The notes: a model not told the origin generated them from the sequence alone. A stretch of 42,165 nt of DNA from Gammaproteobacteria bacterium (GCA_018827205.1 JAHJXZ010000040.1:1-42165), one strand, 5' to 3'. Shown: positions 33,497-41,605, counted from the stretch's first letter. Numbers and translations: made by a program.

Positions 33497-34879
33497 TCAG
33501 TCGCTCAGGCGCACACGAAAACTCGCCCCACCCAACTGCGAATCCTCCAGCAGCAACTCACCGCCGTAGCTTTCGATGATGTCCTTGACCACCGCCGTAC
33601 CAATGCCCTGCCCCGGATGCTGAGCATCCAGCCGCTCACCACGGCGCAGGATGCGCTCACGCTGATCAACCGGCACGCCGGGGCCGTCGTCCTCCACACA
33701 AAGCTCAAGCACACCGCCCTGCTGGTGCACGCTCACGCGCACCTGGCCGAGGCACAGGCGATAGGCGTTTTCCAGCAGGTTACCGAGCAGCTCCAGCAGC
33801 GCGCCGCGTTCTATTGGCAAGTGCTGCTCAGGGGCAAAGCCGCGCAGCATTTGCACCTGCTTGTCGCGGTAGACCTTGTCCAGCGCGCCGCAGAGGGTAT
33901 CGAGCAGGGGCGCTAGGTGTGCACTGTGGCGGATCAGGCCGCTTTTGCGCAGGCTGGCGCGCTGCAGTTGATAGCCGATCTGCTGGCTCATACGTTCGAT
34001 CTGTTGCTGCAGCACCTGCGACTGCTCGCGGTTCTGCGGCTGCTTGTTGATCACCTCGGCCACGCTTTGTAGCACCGCCAAGGGGGTTTTCAGGCTGTGC
34101 GCCAGATCATCCAGCGAGTGTCTGTAGCGTTCACGCTGCTGGCGCTCACTCTCAAGCAGCCGGTTGAGCGAGCCGGTCAGGCGCAGTAGCTCACGCGGGT
34201 GCTCTTCACTCAGACCTTCGCGGGCGCCCGCCTCTACCTGATCCAGCTCGGCGCTGAGCCCGCGCAGGCTGCGAAAGCCCCAGGTCAGGCCAAACCACAG
34301 CAGGCCGAGCAGCACCAGTAATGCGCCGCCAAGCCAGAGGTAGAGCTGGCCCATAAAGCCGTCGTACATAGCCTGGTAATCACTGGCCGGCTGCATGGTC
34401 ACCACGCTGAAGGCGGCACTTTGCCCGCGCAGCAGGTCGATCTCCACGTCATAGACGAAGAATTCACGGCCTTCGCGGTCGGTAATGCGCAGAAGCTCAT
34501 GGCCACGACCATCGTAGCGCGGTCGGTAGCTGACGCTTTCATCTAGCGAGGAGCGCGACTGCCAGACCAGCGTGCCTTGGCGGTCGTAGATAAAGCCCAA
34601 CAGCTTGGCTTCCAGACTGTCGAATTCCTCAGCCGGCAGTTTGTCGGGCATGGTCAGTTGACCGTTTTCAGTACGTGCGGCTGATACCAGCCCGGCAGCA
34701 TCTGAAGCCAGGCGTTTTTCGATGGACTGCTCCAGAGCGATAACAAAGGCGCCGCGTAAGGCCGGCAGCAGCGCCAGCATAAACAGTACCGCCAGCACCG
34801 CCGTGCCGAGCATCAGCCGTAGACGCAGGGACTCACCACGACGGAGGGCGGCCGGTTTGCTCCGTTCGGTCTCGCTCAT
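33497..34879 (-). CDS. phoQ: sensor histidine kinase PhoQ
   Basis: A 460-aa inner-membrane kinase of the magnesium/antimicrobial-peptide sensing system. TM1 is about 22-42, the periplasmic sensor about 43-178, TM2 about 180-200, then a HAMP-like linker. The H-box is 'LDDLAHSLKTPLAVLQ' with His261; the ATPase has 'LLGNLLENAYRLC' (N-box), 'DDGPGVP' and 'GQGIGTAVVKDI'. The periplasmic domain is rich in acidic residues ('PAEEFDSLEAK', 'VYDVEIDLL'), as expected for divalent-cation sensing. It overlaps the phoP stop by 4 nt. Assignment rests on the operon and on these features. Confidence 0.93.
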   Translation of the reverse strand: MSETERSKPAALRRGESLRLRLMLGTAVLAVLFMLALLPALRGAFVIALEQSIEKRLASDAAGLVSAARTENGQLTMPDKLPAEEFDSLEAKLLGFIYDRQGTLVWQSRSSLDESVSYRPRYDGRGHELLRITDREGREFFVYDVEIDLLRGQSAAFSVVTMQPASDYQAMYDGFMGQLYLWLGGALLVLLGLLWFGLTWGFRSLRGLSAELDQVEAGAREGLSEEHPRELLRLTGSLNRLLESERQQRERYRHSLDDLAHSLKTPLAVLQSVAEVINKQPQNREQSQVLQQQIERMSQQIGYQLQRASLRKSGLIRHSAHLAPLLDTLCGALDKVYRDKQVQMLRGFAPEQHLPIERGALLELLGNLLENAYRLCLGQVRVSVHQQGGVLELCVEDDGPGVPVDQRERILRRGERLDAQHPGQGIGTAVVKDIIESYGGELLLEDSQLGGASFRVRLSD

Positions 34880-35553
34880 CGGCAGCGCTCGGTAAATAGG
34901 TAGCCCTGACCGCGCACGGTTTCGATGGGTTTGAAATCCAGCTGACCTTCGAGTTTGCGGCGCAGGCGGCCGACCAACACTTCGATCACATTGGGGTCGC
35001 GCTCTTCATCATCAGGATAGAGCTGCTCGATCAACCGCTCCTTGGCCACCACCTGCTGCTGGTGACGCATCAGATATTCGAGAATGCGGTACTCGTAGGC
35101 CGTCAGTTGCAAGGCTTCGCCATCAAGCAGCGCCTGCTTGCGGTTGAAGTCGAGCAGCAGCGGGCCGGCGGCAATACTTGCCTGGGTAAAGCCCGAGGCA
35201 CGGCGCAGCAAGGCGTTCAGGCGCGCTTCCAGTTCTTCAAATTGAAAGGGTTTGACCACGTAATCATCGGCCCCGGCGGCCAGGCCTTCGACCTTGTCCT
35301 GCCAGTTACCACGGGCAGTGAGGATCAGAATGGGGAAGCTCTTGTCCTGACTGCGCAGCTGGCGAATCAGGTCCAGGCCGCTCATACCCGGCAGGCCGAG
35401 ATCGATTATCGCCAGGTCATGGTTGTATTCGGCCGCGCGATACAGCGCTTCTTCGGCATTGGCCACGGCATCAACCACGTGGCCCTGCTCGCCCAGCCGG
35501 CTATAAAGGTGGTGACGCAGCAGCGCTTCATCTTCCACAACCAACAGTTTCAT
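34876..35553 (-). CDS. phoP: response regulator PhoP
   Basis: A 225-aa OmpR/PhoB-type regulator. The receiver has 'LLVVEDEALLRHHL', Asp51 in 'LAIIDLGLPGMSG', Thr in 'ILILTARG' and Lys in 'YVVKPFQFEELE'. The winged helix (about 125-225) has 'LQLTAYEYRILEYLMRHQ' and 'VIEVLVGRLRRKL'. The start at 35553 gives the canonical 'MKLLVVEDE' N-terminus, with GGAGG 10 nt upstream; a longer frame adds 11 residues across an intergenic hairpin. PhoP should bind the four repeats upstream of oprH and so control its own operon. Confidence 0.95.
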   Translation of the reverse strand: MKLLVVEDEALLRHHLYSRLGEQGHVVDAVANAEEALYRAAEYNHDLAIIDLGLPGMSGLDLIRQLRSQDKSFPILILTARGNWQDKVEGLAAGADDYVVKPFQFEELEARLNALLRRASGFTQASIAAGPLLLDFNRKQALLDGEALQLTAYEYRILEYLMRHQQQVVAKERLIEQLYPDDEERDPNVIEVLVGRLRRKLEGQLDFKPIETVRGQGYLFTERCR

Positions 35554-35576
35554 CCTGCACATTCCTCCAATAAAGC

Positions 35577-35597
35577 GGCCGGGCATGCTGCCCGGCC
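35577..35597 (-). terminator. oprH-phoP intergenic hairpin (partial terminator or attenuator)
   Basis: A perfect 9-bp, all but one G/C stem 'GGCCGGGCA' / 'TGCCCGGCC' with a 3-nt loop lies 19 nt after the oprH stop and ends 23 nt before the phoP ATG. Only 'GCTTTATT' follows on the transcript, so read-through is likely. It may let oprH mRNA greatly exceed phoPQ mRNA by stopping polymerase or 3' exonucleases. Confidence 0.6.
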
Positions 35598-35616
35598 CTT
35601 TTGGCCTACCTGCTGC

Positions 35617-36222
35617 TTAGAACTTGTAGCTGGCACCTAGGTACAGCTGACCGCTGCTATGCAAATCCAGCGAGCCGGCTTTGCCTGCACCGTGCGGAGC
35701 CATTTCCGTGCCGGCATTGGTGCGCAGGTAGCGGTAGCCGGCTTCAATCGAGGCATTCTGGTTGATGTCTTGCAGGATGCCAGCCTGCAGACCAAGGGCA
35801 TAGCCGATATCGCTGTCACGCTTGAAGCCTTTGCTTTCCTGCTCCAGTTTGACCAGGCCGGCGGTGGCGCCGCCAAACAGCTTGGTGTTGTAGTCGCCAA
35901 TCGGCAGGAACACATCGTAGCTACCCAACAGGTTCTGCTGACGCAGCTTGTTGCCGCTATCGGTGTCCGAGACATTCTCGTAGGTCATGTAGTAACGGCT
36001 TGCATCACTAACCTGGCCAGCGCGCACGCCCCAGGTGCCACTATCGTTGATCACCTTGTCGAGCTTGGGGCTGTTCAGGTTGCTGTTGAGCGAACTGGAC
36101 TTCTGGATGTTGTTGTCGGTCTGGCCCCAGGTCAGGCCAACAAAGTTGTCGCTGGCATTGGCCGCAACAGCGGCGAAGGTCAGGGAAGCCGCCAGGGCCA
36201 ATTTGCTAAGAGTGCGGTTCAT
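35617..36222 (-). CDS. oprH: outer membrane protein OprH
   Basis: A 201-aa eight-stranded outer-membrane barrel that binds LPS and stabilises it when magnesium is low. The signal peptide is about 1-23 ('LALAASLTFAAVAANA'). The mature part, starting 'SDNFVGLTWGQTDNNIQKS', closely follows P. aeruginosa OprH: 'NSGTWG'-like 'SGTWGVRAG', 'GNKLRQQNLLGSYDVFLPIG', 'LFGGATAGLVKLEQ', 'SIEAGYRYLRTNA', ending in '...GASYKF' with terminal Phe. The ATG at 36222 has GAGGG 7 nt upstream; an upstream frame adds 40 spurious residues. First gene of oprH-phoP-phoQ. Confidence 0.95.
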   Translation of the reverse strand: MNRTLSKLALAASLTFAAVAANASDNFVGLTWGQTDNNIQKSSSLNSNLNSPKLDKVINDSGTWGVRAGQVSDASRYYMTYENVSDTDSGNKLRQQNLLGSYDVFLPIGDYNTKLFGGATAGLVKLEQESKGFKRDSDIGYALGLQAGILQDINQNASIEAGYRYLRTNAGTEMAPHGAGKAGSLDLHSSGQLYLGASYKF

Positions 36223-36284
36223 GGTGTTGCCCTCAGTGATTAGTCGGTGTTGTTTAACTCGAGGTCCATGTTGCCTACCCCTAG

Positions 36285-36323
36285 CTGAACGCCCACTGAA
36301 CCCTTGCTGAACAAACGCTGAAC
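36285..36323 (-). promoter_or_regulatory. PhoP box array: four GTTCAG repeats with 11-nt period
   Basis: On the minus strand, GTTCAG occurs at 36318-36323, 36307-36312, 36296-36301 and 36285-36290, each copy exact and each separated by 5 nt. Two such half-sites 11 nt apart are the usual arrangement of a PhoP-family box (GTTTA-type in enterics); here there are four. The array ends 62 bp before the oprH ATG, leaving room for a -10 and a leader. The repeats are seen directly; PhoP binding is inferred from position. Confidence 0.85.
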
Positions 36324-36345
36324 CACCTGCTGCCCGCCGCATTTG

Positions 36346-36386
36346 TGTAGGAGCGACGCGGGCGCCTAGCTCAGGCCCGCGAAGCG
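36346..36386. repeat. Pseudomonas REP element
   Basis: On the minus strand this reads 'CTTCGCGGGC' ... 'GCCCGCGTCGCTCCTACA', with perfect 7-bp arms CGCGGGC/GCCCGCG and the 'GCTCCTACA' tail typical of Pseudomonas REPs. It lies directly after the MFS stop and 23 bp upstream of the PhoP array, so it may end MFS transcription and shield the oprH promoter. Confidence 0.75.
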
Positions 36387-36387
36387 C

Positions 36388-37572
36388 TTATAGCTTGCGC
36401 ACACTGGCCCCGGCCGCCATAAACAACGCGGCCAATACCGCGAGCATCGGCAGCCAGCCGGCATGCTCCCAGATATACCCGGCGGCGTAGCCAATCACGC
36501 TGGAGCCCAGGTAGTAGGCACACAGGTACAACGCCGAAGCCTGCGCTTTAGCGCCATTCGCGCGCTGCCCCACTTGCCCGCTGGCCACCGCATGGGCGGC
36601 AAAGAAGCCCAGAGTAAACAGGGCCAGACCCGCCACCGCCGCGCTCAGCCAGGGCGTGGCACACAGCGCCACACCCAGCAGCATGATGGCGATACCACCC
36701 TGCATCACCTGACGCGCGCCCATGCTCGGCACCAGTCGCCCCGCCCAACCGGCGCTGAAAATACCGACCAGATACACCGTAAACAGCAGGCCGATCAGGC
36801 TGGAAGACAAGTTGAACGGCGCCGCCGCCAAGCGAAAGCCGACGTAGTTGAACAAGGCGACAAAACCACCCATCAACAGAAACGCCAGCAGAAACAGGCG
36901 ACGCAATTCGCCGTTGCCCAAATGCATAGCAAAGTTGCCCAGCAGGCCGCGTAGCGACAGCGATTGCGCGGTGAAATGCCGTGATGGCGGCAGCAGCCAG
37001 ACAAACAGCCCCAGCGCCAGCAAACCCATACCGGCAATCCCGGCCAAGGCCAGCGGCCAACCACCGAGATCACTGAGCAAACCGGCCAACAGGCGCCCAA
37101 GCAAACCACCTAAAGCGGTGCCGCCGATATACAGGCCCATCGCCGCCGGCAGCGCCTCGGGGTCGAACTCCTCGCCGACATAGGCCATGGCCAGCGCCGG
37201 CAATCCACTCAGGGCCAGGCCAAGCAGAGCGCGCAGCCAAAGCAGATGCTCCCAGCTATCCACCAACGCACAGGCGATCCCCAGCAGCGAGGCGAGGCCT
37301 AAGGCCGCCGCCATCACCGGCTTGCGCCCCCAGCTCTCGGCCAGCGCGCCGGAGACCAGCAGACAGACTGCCAGGCTCAGGGTGGTCAGCGATAACGCCA
37401 GACTGCTGCCCGCCGCCGATACGGAAAAATGCGCGGCAAGCAGCGGCAACAGCGGCTGTACACAGTAGAGCAAGGCAAAGGTGGCAAACCCGGCACAGAA
37501 CAGCGCCAGGGTCGCGCGCCGGTAGGCAGCAGTGCCGCGTATCAGGTGCGCAGAAGAATCGACAGCAGGCAT
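36388..37572 (-). CDS. MFS transporter (YnfM/DHA1-like)
   Basis: A 394-aa inner-membrane protein with about 12 spans. TM1 'ALFCAGFATFALLYCVQPLLP' with its 'YCVQPLLP' is typical of the YnfM-like branch; motif A is 'SGALAESWGRKPVMAAALG', and 'AMAYVGEEFDPEALPAAMGLY' follows TM4. Members export drugs or metabolites such as arabinose; the substrate here is unknown. The ATG at 37572 is used; a GTG at 37584 would add four residues. A REP follows its stop. Confidence 0.88.
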   Translation of the reverse strand: MPAVDSSAHLIRGTAAYRRATLALFCAGFATFALLYCVQPLLPLLAAHFSVSAAGSSLALSLTTLSLAVCLLVSGALAESWGRKPVMAAALGLASLLGIACALVDSWEHLLWLRALLGLALSGLPALAMAYVGEEFDPEALPAAMGLYIGGTALGGLLGRLLAGLLSDLGGWPLALAGIAGMGLLALGLFVWLLPPSRHFTAQSLSLRGLLGNFAMHLGNGELRRLFLLAFLLMGGFVALFNYVGFRLAAAPFNLSSSLIGLLFTVYLVGIFSAGWAGRLVPSMGARQVMQGGIAIMLLGVALCATPWLSAAVAGLALFTLGFFAAHAVASGQVGQRANGAKAQASALYLCAYYLGSSVIGYAAGYIWEHAGWLPMLAVLAALFMAAGASVRKL

Positions 37573-37885
37573 CGGCAAGCTCACAAAAAGGCTCTAAATC
37601 GACCGTCCTGGCAGATTAGCACGCAGCCAGCAACGCTGGTTTTGCGCGGGGGGCATAGCCGTTGTGCTGCGCAAGAGCAGCCACTTGGCGACAAAAGCCG
37701 TTCGTCACCGGCTGCTGCAGTTTTTTGTTCTACCAGGGCACTGGAAGTAGCCTGACTGGCAGGCGAGAAAAGACGCATTCGGCGCGGGTGGCATAGCAAC
37801 CACAGCTTGGCATCCCTCACCGCCTACCCAGTGATCTCGGCATGATCGAAGGTGGGCACGCAAGGTGGCCTGCCATGAATGGAGG

Positions 37886-37920
37886 CCATAAAAAAACGGG
37901 AGCCCAAACGGACTCCCGTA
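37886..37920 (-). terminator. intrinsic terminator with no gene before it
   Basis: On the minus strand, 'ACGGGAGTCC' / 'GGGCTCCCGT' (10 bp with one wobble, loop GTTT) is followed by a run of T ('TTTTTT', 37890-37895). This is a strong Rho-independent terminator for leftward transcription. The next gene to its right, pcpS, reads the other way, so an unannotated leftward transcript is implied. Confidence 0.8.
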
Positions 37921-38050
37921 CTCATTCTCAGAGAAATGCCGGAACAAGCCTCACGCCTGCGCCAGCTACAACCTCACCTGCGTCCCCGAAGAAACGCATG
38001 CCGCAGTGTGGCAAAAAAGCCTCGGCAACTCCGTTTAGCTTTGTTGCCGC
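37886..38050 (-). ncRNA. candidate small RNA ending at the orphan terminator
   Basis: On the minus strand the order is: a 7-bp stem 'CGGCAAC' / 'GTTGCCG' with a 13-nt loop (38023-38049) and a T6 run 4 nt behind it; a 7-bp stem with a C-UUCG-G tetraloop, 'GCGTTTC-TTCG-GGGACGC' (37980-37997); then the terminator at 37886-37920. Three hairpins in about 165 nt ending in a strong terminator look like a small RNA. I see no good promoter, so the 5' end is a guess. It could instead be the 3' end of an antisense transcript from pcpS. Confidence 0.4.
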
Positions 38051-38116
38051 TTTGCAAAGAAATGTAAACACCCGCAGCGGCTGGCCGTACCAAGCGCCGC
38101 GCGGCAGAATAGACCG

Positions 38117-38827
38117 ATGAATACAGCCTACTTGCCATCCTGCTGCAGCCCGCTGAATGACCACTGGCCACTACCGCATACGTTGCCGGCGCTGCAGCTG
38201 ATCAGCACCCGCTTTACTCCAGAGCTGCTGGACACAGAGGATTTCAGCCGTTGCGCGGTCGAGCCTGTGCGCGGCGTAGCCAAGCGCCAGGCCGAATATC
38301 TGGCCGGTCGGCTGTGTGCGCGTGAGGCCTTGATGCGTTTGACGGGCATCGCCGCCACGCCGGCCTGCGGTGAGGACCGTGCGCCACAGTGGCCAGTCGG
38401 CCTGGTCGGCTCGATCACCCACGGCAGCGGCTGGGCCGGCGCCGTAGTGGGCAACAGCGAAAATTGGCGCGGCCTGGGCCTGGATATCGAACAGATCATG
38501 TCAGCCAGCCGCGCCGAACGCCTGGCTGGGGAAATCCTCACCCCCGCCGAACTGTTTCGGCTGGAAACATTACCAAGAGACCTGCGCGCGAAACGCATCA
38601 GCCTGACCTTCTCGCTCAAGGAAAGCCTGTTTAAAGCGCTCTACCCGCAAGTATTGCAGCACTTCTATTTTCAGGATGCCGAACTGCTCAGCGTCGACGT
38701 CGACAATAAAGTGCGCATGCGCCTGCTGATCGACCTGCACGCCGACTGGCCCGCCGGTAGCGAACTCGAAGGCCAATTCGCCGAGTTCGACGGTTATCTG
38801 CTGAGCCTGATCAGCATCGCGCGCTGA
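38117..38827 (+). CDS. pcpS: 4'-phosphopantetheinyl transferase (EntD/PcpS type)
   Basis: A 236-aa enzyme that loads the phosphopantetheine arm from CoA onto carrier proteins. Motifs are 'EYLAGRLCAREAL', 'VGSITHGSGWAGAVV', the metal-binding 'GLGLDIEQI' with Asp123, and 'FSLKESLFKALYP' with Glu169 and Lys173. In P. aeruginosa the single PcpS of this type serves both fatty-acid ACP and secondary metabolism, and the same broad role is likely here. It is a lone gene; 72 bp separate it from apeB. Confidence 0.92.
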   Translation: MNTAYLPSCCSPLNDHWPLPHTLPALQLISTRFTPELLDTEDFSRCAVEPVRGVAKRQAEYLAGRLCAREALMRLTGIAATPACGEDRAPQWPVGLVGSITHGSGWAGAVVGNSENWRGLGLDIEQIMSASRAERLAGEILTPAELFRLETLPRDLRAKRISLTFSLKESLFKALYPQVLQHFYFQDAELLSVDVDNKVRMRLLIDLHADWPAGSELEGQFAEFDGYLLSLISIAR

Positions 38828-38899
38828 TCTGTCGAGCGCGGCAACCCAAAGCGCTAAGCAAATCCGCTAAACTCGGCCGATTGCCGTCTGGAGTGCCCT

Positions 38900-40189
38900 A
38901 TGCGCGAAGATTTGAATCAAGGCCTGATCGAGTTCCTCAAGGCCTCGCCAACCCCTTTTCATGCCACCGCCAGCCTGGCATTGCGCCTTGAAGCGGCCGG
39001 CTTTCAGCATCTGGACGAGCGCGCCAGCTGGCACACCGAGGCCGGCGGTCGTTATTACGTCACGCGCAACGATTCCTCGATCATCGCCTTCAAGCTGGGC
39101 AAGCGCGCGCCGCTGGAAGGCGGTATCCGCCTGGTCGGCGCACACACCGACAGCCCGTGCCTGCGAGTCAAACCGCAGCCGGAACTGCAGCAACAAGGCT
39201 TTTTCCAACTTGGCGTTGAGGTCTACGGCGGTGCCTTGCTGGCGCCCTGGTTCGACCGCGACCTATCGCTGGCCGGTCGAGTCACCTACCGCCGCGACGG
39301 TAAGGTGGAAAGCCAGCTGATCGATTTTCAAAGCCCGATTGCGATCATTCCCAACCTGGCCATCCACCTCAACCGTGAAGCCAACCAGGGCTGGGCGATC
39401 AACCAGCAGATCGAGCTGCCGCCAATCCTCGCGCAGCTATCCGGCGATGAGCCGGCCGACTTTCGCGCACTGATCACCGATCAACTGGCCCGCGAACACG
39501 ATTTCAGCGCCGATGCGGTACTCGATTACGAGCTGAGTTTCTACGACACCCAAAGCGCTGCAGTCATTGGCCTGAACAACGACTTTATCGCTGGCGCACG
39601 GCTGGACAACCTGCTGTCTTGCTACGCCGGGTTACAGGCGCTGCTGGCGGCGCCGGATGAAGAAAGCTGCGTGCTGGTCTGCACCGACCACGAAGAAGTT
39701 GGCTCCTGCTCGGCCTGCGGCGCCGACGGCCCGATGCTCGAACAGGTATTGCGTCGCGTGCTGCCGGACGGTGATGCCTTCGTCCGTACCATCCAGCGCT
39801 CGCTGCTGGTCTCGGCCGACAACGCCCACGGCGTTCACCCCAACTACGCCGACAAGCATGACGCCAACCACGGCCCCAAGCTCAACGCCGGTCCGGTGAT
39901 CAAGATCAACAGCAACCAGCGCTACGCCACCAACAGCGAAACCGCCGGGTTCTTCCGTCACCTGTGCCTGGAAAATGAAGTGCCGGTGCAGAGTTTCGTC
40001 ACCCGCAGTGACATGGGTTGCGGCTCGACCATCGGCCCGATCACCGCCAGCCAGCTGGGCGTGCGCACCGTGGATATCGGCCTGCCGACCTTCGCCATGC
40101 ACTCGATCCGCGAACTGGCCGGCAGCCATGATCTCGCGCATCTGGTGAAAGTGCTGACGGCGTTTTACGCCAGCGCTGAGTTGCCGTGA
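38900..40189 (+). CDS. apeB: M18-family aspartyl aminopeptidase
   Basis: A 429-aa cytoplasmic zinc aminopeptidase that removes N-terminal acidic (and other) residues. Metal-binding and catalytic segments are '[15 protein letters not shown]' (His and Asp), '[17 protein letters not shown]', '[18 protein letters not shown]' (Glu-Glu pair), '[13 protein letters not shown]' and the final His in '[13 protein letters not shown]'. The length is typical for M18. GGAG lies 6 nt before the ATG. Its stop overlaps the GFA gene start by 1 nt (TGATG). Confidence 0.95.
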   Translation: MREDLNQGLIEFLKASPTPFHATASLALRLEAAGFQHLDERASWHTEAGGRYYVTRNDSSIIAFKLGKRAPLEGGIRLVGAHTDSPCLRVKPQPELQQQGFFQLGVEVYGGALLAPWFDRDLSLAGRVTYRRDGKVESQLIDFQSPIAIIPNLAIHLNREANQGWAINQQIELPPILAQLSGDEPADFRALITDQLAREHDFSADAVLDYELSFYDTQSAAVIGLNNDFIAGARLDNLLSCYAGLQALLAAPDEESCVLVCTDHEEVGSCSACGADGPMLEQVLRRVLPDGDAFVRTIQRSLLVSADNAHGVHPNYADKHDANHGPKLNAGPVIKINSNQRYATNSETAGFFRHLCLENEVPVQSFVTRSDMGCGSTIGPITASQLGVRTVDIGLPTFAMHSIRELAGSHDLAHLVKVLTAFYASAELP

Positions 40190-40587
40190 TGCTGACGGGT
40201 AGCTGTTTGTGTGGTGCGCTTGCCTACAGCGTCGCGCGTCTGGACAAGCCCATTGGCCACTGTCACTGCCTGACATGCCAGAAAGCTCATGCTGCCGCCT
40301 TCGCCACTACGGCTGGCGTGCTGCGTGAGGATTTTCGCTGGCTGCGTGGTGAAGACAAGCTCTCCAGCTATGAGTCATCGCCGGGCAAGCTACGCCACTT
40401 CTGTTCGGTCTGCGGCTCTCAGCTAGCGGCTGAACGACCTGCCCAGCCGCATGTGATCATCCGCGTGGCAACGCTGGACCAGGACCCCGACGAACGCCCT
40501 GCCCAACACATCTGGACCAGCCACGACAGGCCCTGGCTGGCAAGCGCCGATTTACCCACCCATGACGAGTGGCCGCCAGGTCGCTAA
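40189..40587 (+). CDS. GFA-family (Gfa-like/CENP-V domain) zinc protein
   Basis: A 132-aa protein of the glutathione-dependent formaldehyde-activating fold. Zinc cysteines are Cys6 and Cys8 ('GSCLCGALAY'), Cys25/27/30 ('GHCHCLTCQKAH') and the 'HFCSVCGSQ' pair. Despite the family name, formaldehyde activity is often absent; the real reaction is unknown. The ATG at 40189 overlaps the apeB stop; a GTG at 40186 is also open. It converges with the GntR-family gene, with one base between stops. Confidence 0.88.
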   Translation: MLTGSCLCGALAYSVARLDKPIGHCHCLTCQKAHAAAFATTAGVLREDFRWLRGEDKLSSYESSPGKLRHFCSVCGSQLAAERPAQPHVIIRVATLDQDPDERPAQHIWTSHDRPWLASADLPTHDEWPPGR

Positions 40588-40588
40588 A

Positions 40589-41305
40589 TCACTCCGGTAC
40601 TTCGACGCTCACATGCAGGGCGTCGTGGCGCCAGAACTCCAGGTCGCAATCAATCAAGCGGCCATGCTGATCGCGGTTGATCCGCACGATACGCAGTGCC
40701 GGGCTGCCCACCGCAACTTTCAATGCTGATGCGGCTTCGATGTGCAAGGCCGTGGGTACCATATCGAAACGCACCCGGCCGTAATGAATGCCGTATTCGC
40801 TGGCATACAACTCGGTCAATGAACGGGTCAGGTCGAAATCCAGAATGCCGGCAAAGTAATTCGGGTTGAGGTAGTGCTCGACGTACAGCACCAACCGACC
40901 ATCGATACGTCGCGCACGGCGGATCTGATACACGCTGGACAGCGCCGGCAACGCCAAGAGCTGGCAGATCTCGGCGCTGGCCGGAATCAGCCGCGCACTC
41001 AACACCTCAGTGGCCGGCACCCGGCCCTGCTCGCCAACCATGGCGTGAAAGTGGCTGCGCACCAGCGGGTTGTAGGCCACCCGCGGTGGCGATACAAACC
41101 ACCCGCGGCGCTCCTCGCGATAGATCAGCCCCTGGGCCTCAAGCTGACCCAGCGCCTCACGCAAGGTAATCCGCGTGGTGTCGAACACCTCGCTGAGCTT
41201 GCGCTCTGCCGGCAACTGACTGCCCGACGGTAACAAGCCATGTTCAATCTGCTCTTCCAATGCCCGGCATATAGCAGTGACTGCCCGTGGCGCTTCATCG
41301 CGCAT
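40589..41305 (-). CDS. GntR/HutC-family transcriptional regulator with UTRA domain
   Basis: A 238-aa repressor-type regulator. The winged helix (about 5-75) has 'LLPSGSQLPAERKLSEVFD' and 'RITLREALGQLEAQGLIYRE'. The UTRA ligand-binding domain (about 90-230) shows 'VYQIRRARRIDGRLVLYVEHY' split around residue 130 and 'RFDMVPTALHIEAASALKV'. The ATG at 41305 has GGAG 6 nt upstream; a TTG at 41317 overlaps that site and is rejected. It is divergent from the ABC binding-protein gene and likely controls it and itself through two CTAG-centred palindromes. The ligand probably relates to the ABC substrate. Confidence 0.92.
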   Translation of the reverse strand: MRDEAPRAVTAICRALEEQIEHGLLPSGSQLPAERKLSEVFDTTRITLREALGQLEAQGLIYREERRGWFVSPPRVAYNPLVRSHFHAMVGEQGRVPATEVLSARLIPASAEICQLLALPALSSVYQIRRARRIDGRLVLYVEHYLNPNYFAGILDFDLTRSLTELYASEYGIHYGRVRFDMVPTALHIEAASALKVAVGSPALRIVRINRDQHGRLIDCDLEFWRHDALHVSVEVPE

Positions 41306-41320
41306 CAAGATCTCCAAATT

Positions 41321-41332
41321 TGGACTAGTCCA
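41321..41332. promoter_or_regulatory. 12-bp palindrome, putative GntR-family operator
   Basis: 'TGGACTAGTCCA' is a perfect 12-bp palindrome 15 bp upstream of the regulator ATG. It has the form of HutC-subfamily sites, compare the DasR consensus TGGTCTAGACCA: same length, same TGG/CCA ends, same CTAG centre. Autoregulation is inferred. Confidence 0.6.
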
Positions 41333-41593
41333 GCCCCATTTAGGGGCATAAATCTGTCTGTGCAGCCATAAAAATCATGTTTCAAGTTTAAGCAGTCTTG
41401 ATGACCAAGCCATGACAACTTTCTTTCAGTCACTGTAAAAGCCTATAAACCTTAGCCTGTATGCCACACATGACTGAATTTGTTGATGGTCTACGCTAGT
41501 GGTGCGCCAGTTTGTGCACCCGGGATCGAACCGGCAAATGACCAACGTACATAAAACTGTCATTTAACAAGCTTAAATTGGCCTGGGTCTTGC

Positions 41594-41605
41594 TGATCTA
41601 GACCA
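41594..41605. promoter_or_regulatory. second CTAG-centred site upstream of the ABC gene
   Basis: 'TGATCTAGACCA' differs from the perfect palindrome TGGTCTAGACCA at one base. It lies 42 bp before the ATG of the ABC binding-protein gene, where a repressor would block transcription. Confidence 0.55.

Larger units (their letters stand above)
37573..38116. other. 544-bp intergenic region with repeats and RNA-like hairpins
   Basis: No convincing protein gene lies here. The left part holds two 16-nt near-identical direct repeats, 'GCGCGGGGGGCATAGC' (37644-37659) and 'GCGCGGGTGGCATAGC' (37782-37797), and a small hairpin 'CCAGC-AAC-GCTGG' before TTTT near 37630. The right part holds three hairpins that are best read on the minus strand and are given as a candidate RNA. 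A weak plus-strand promoter for pcpS, 'TTGTTG' (38041-38046), 18 nt, 'TAAACA' (38065-38070), is possible. Confidence 0.55.

Noticed and set aside
41518..41536. A tRNA T-arm-like sequence, GGTTCGATCCC, on the minus strand
   Set aside because: The T-stem pairs only four bases, no acceptor, anticodon or D arm is present around it and no CCA follows at the right distance. It could be a chance match or a tiny relic.
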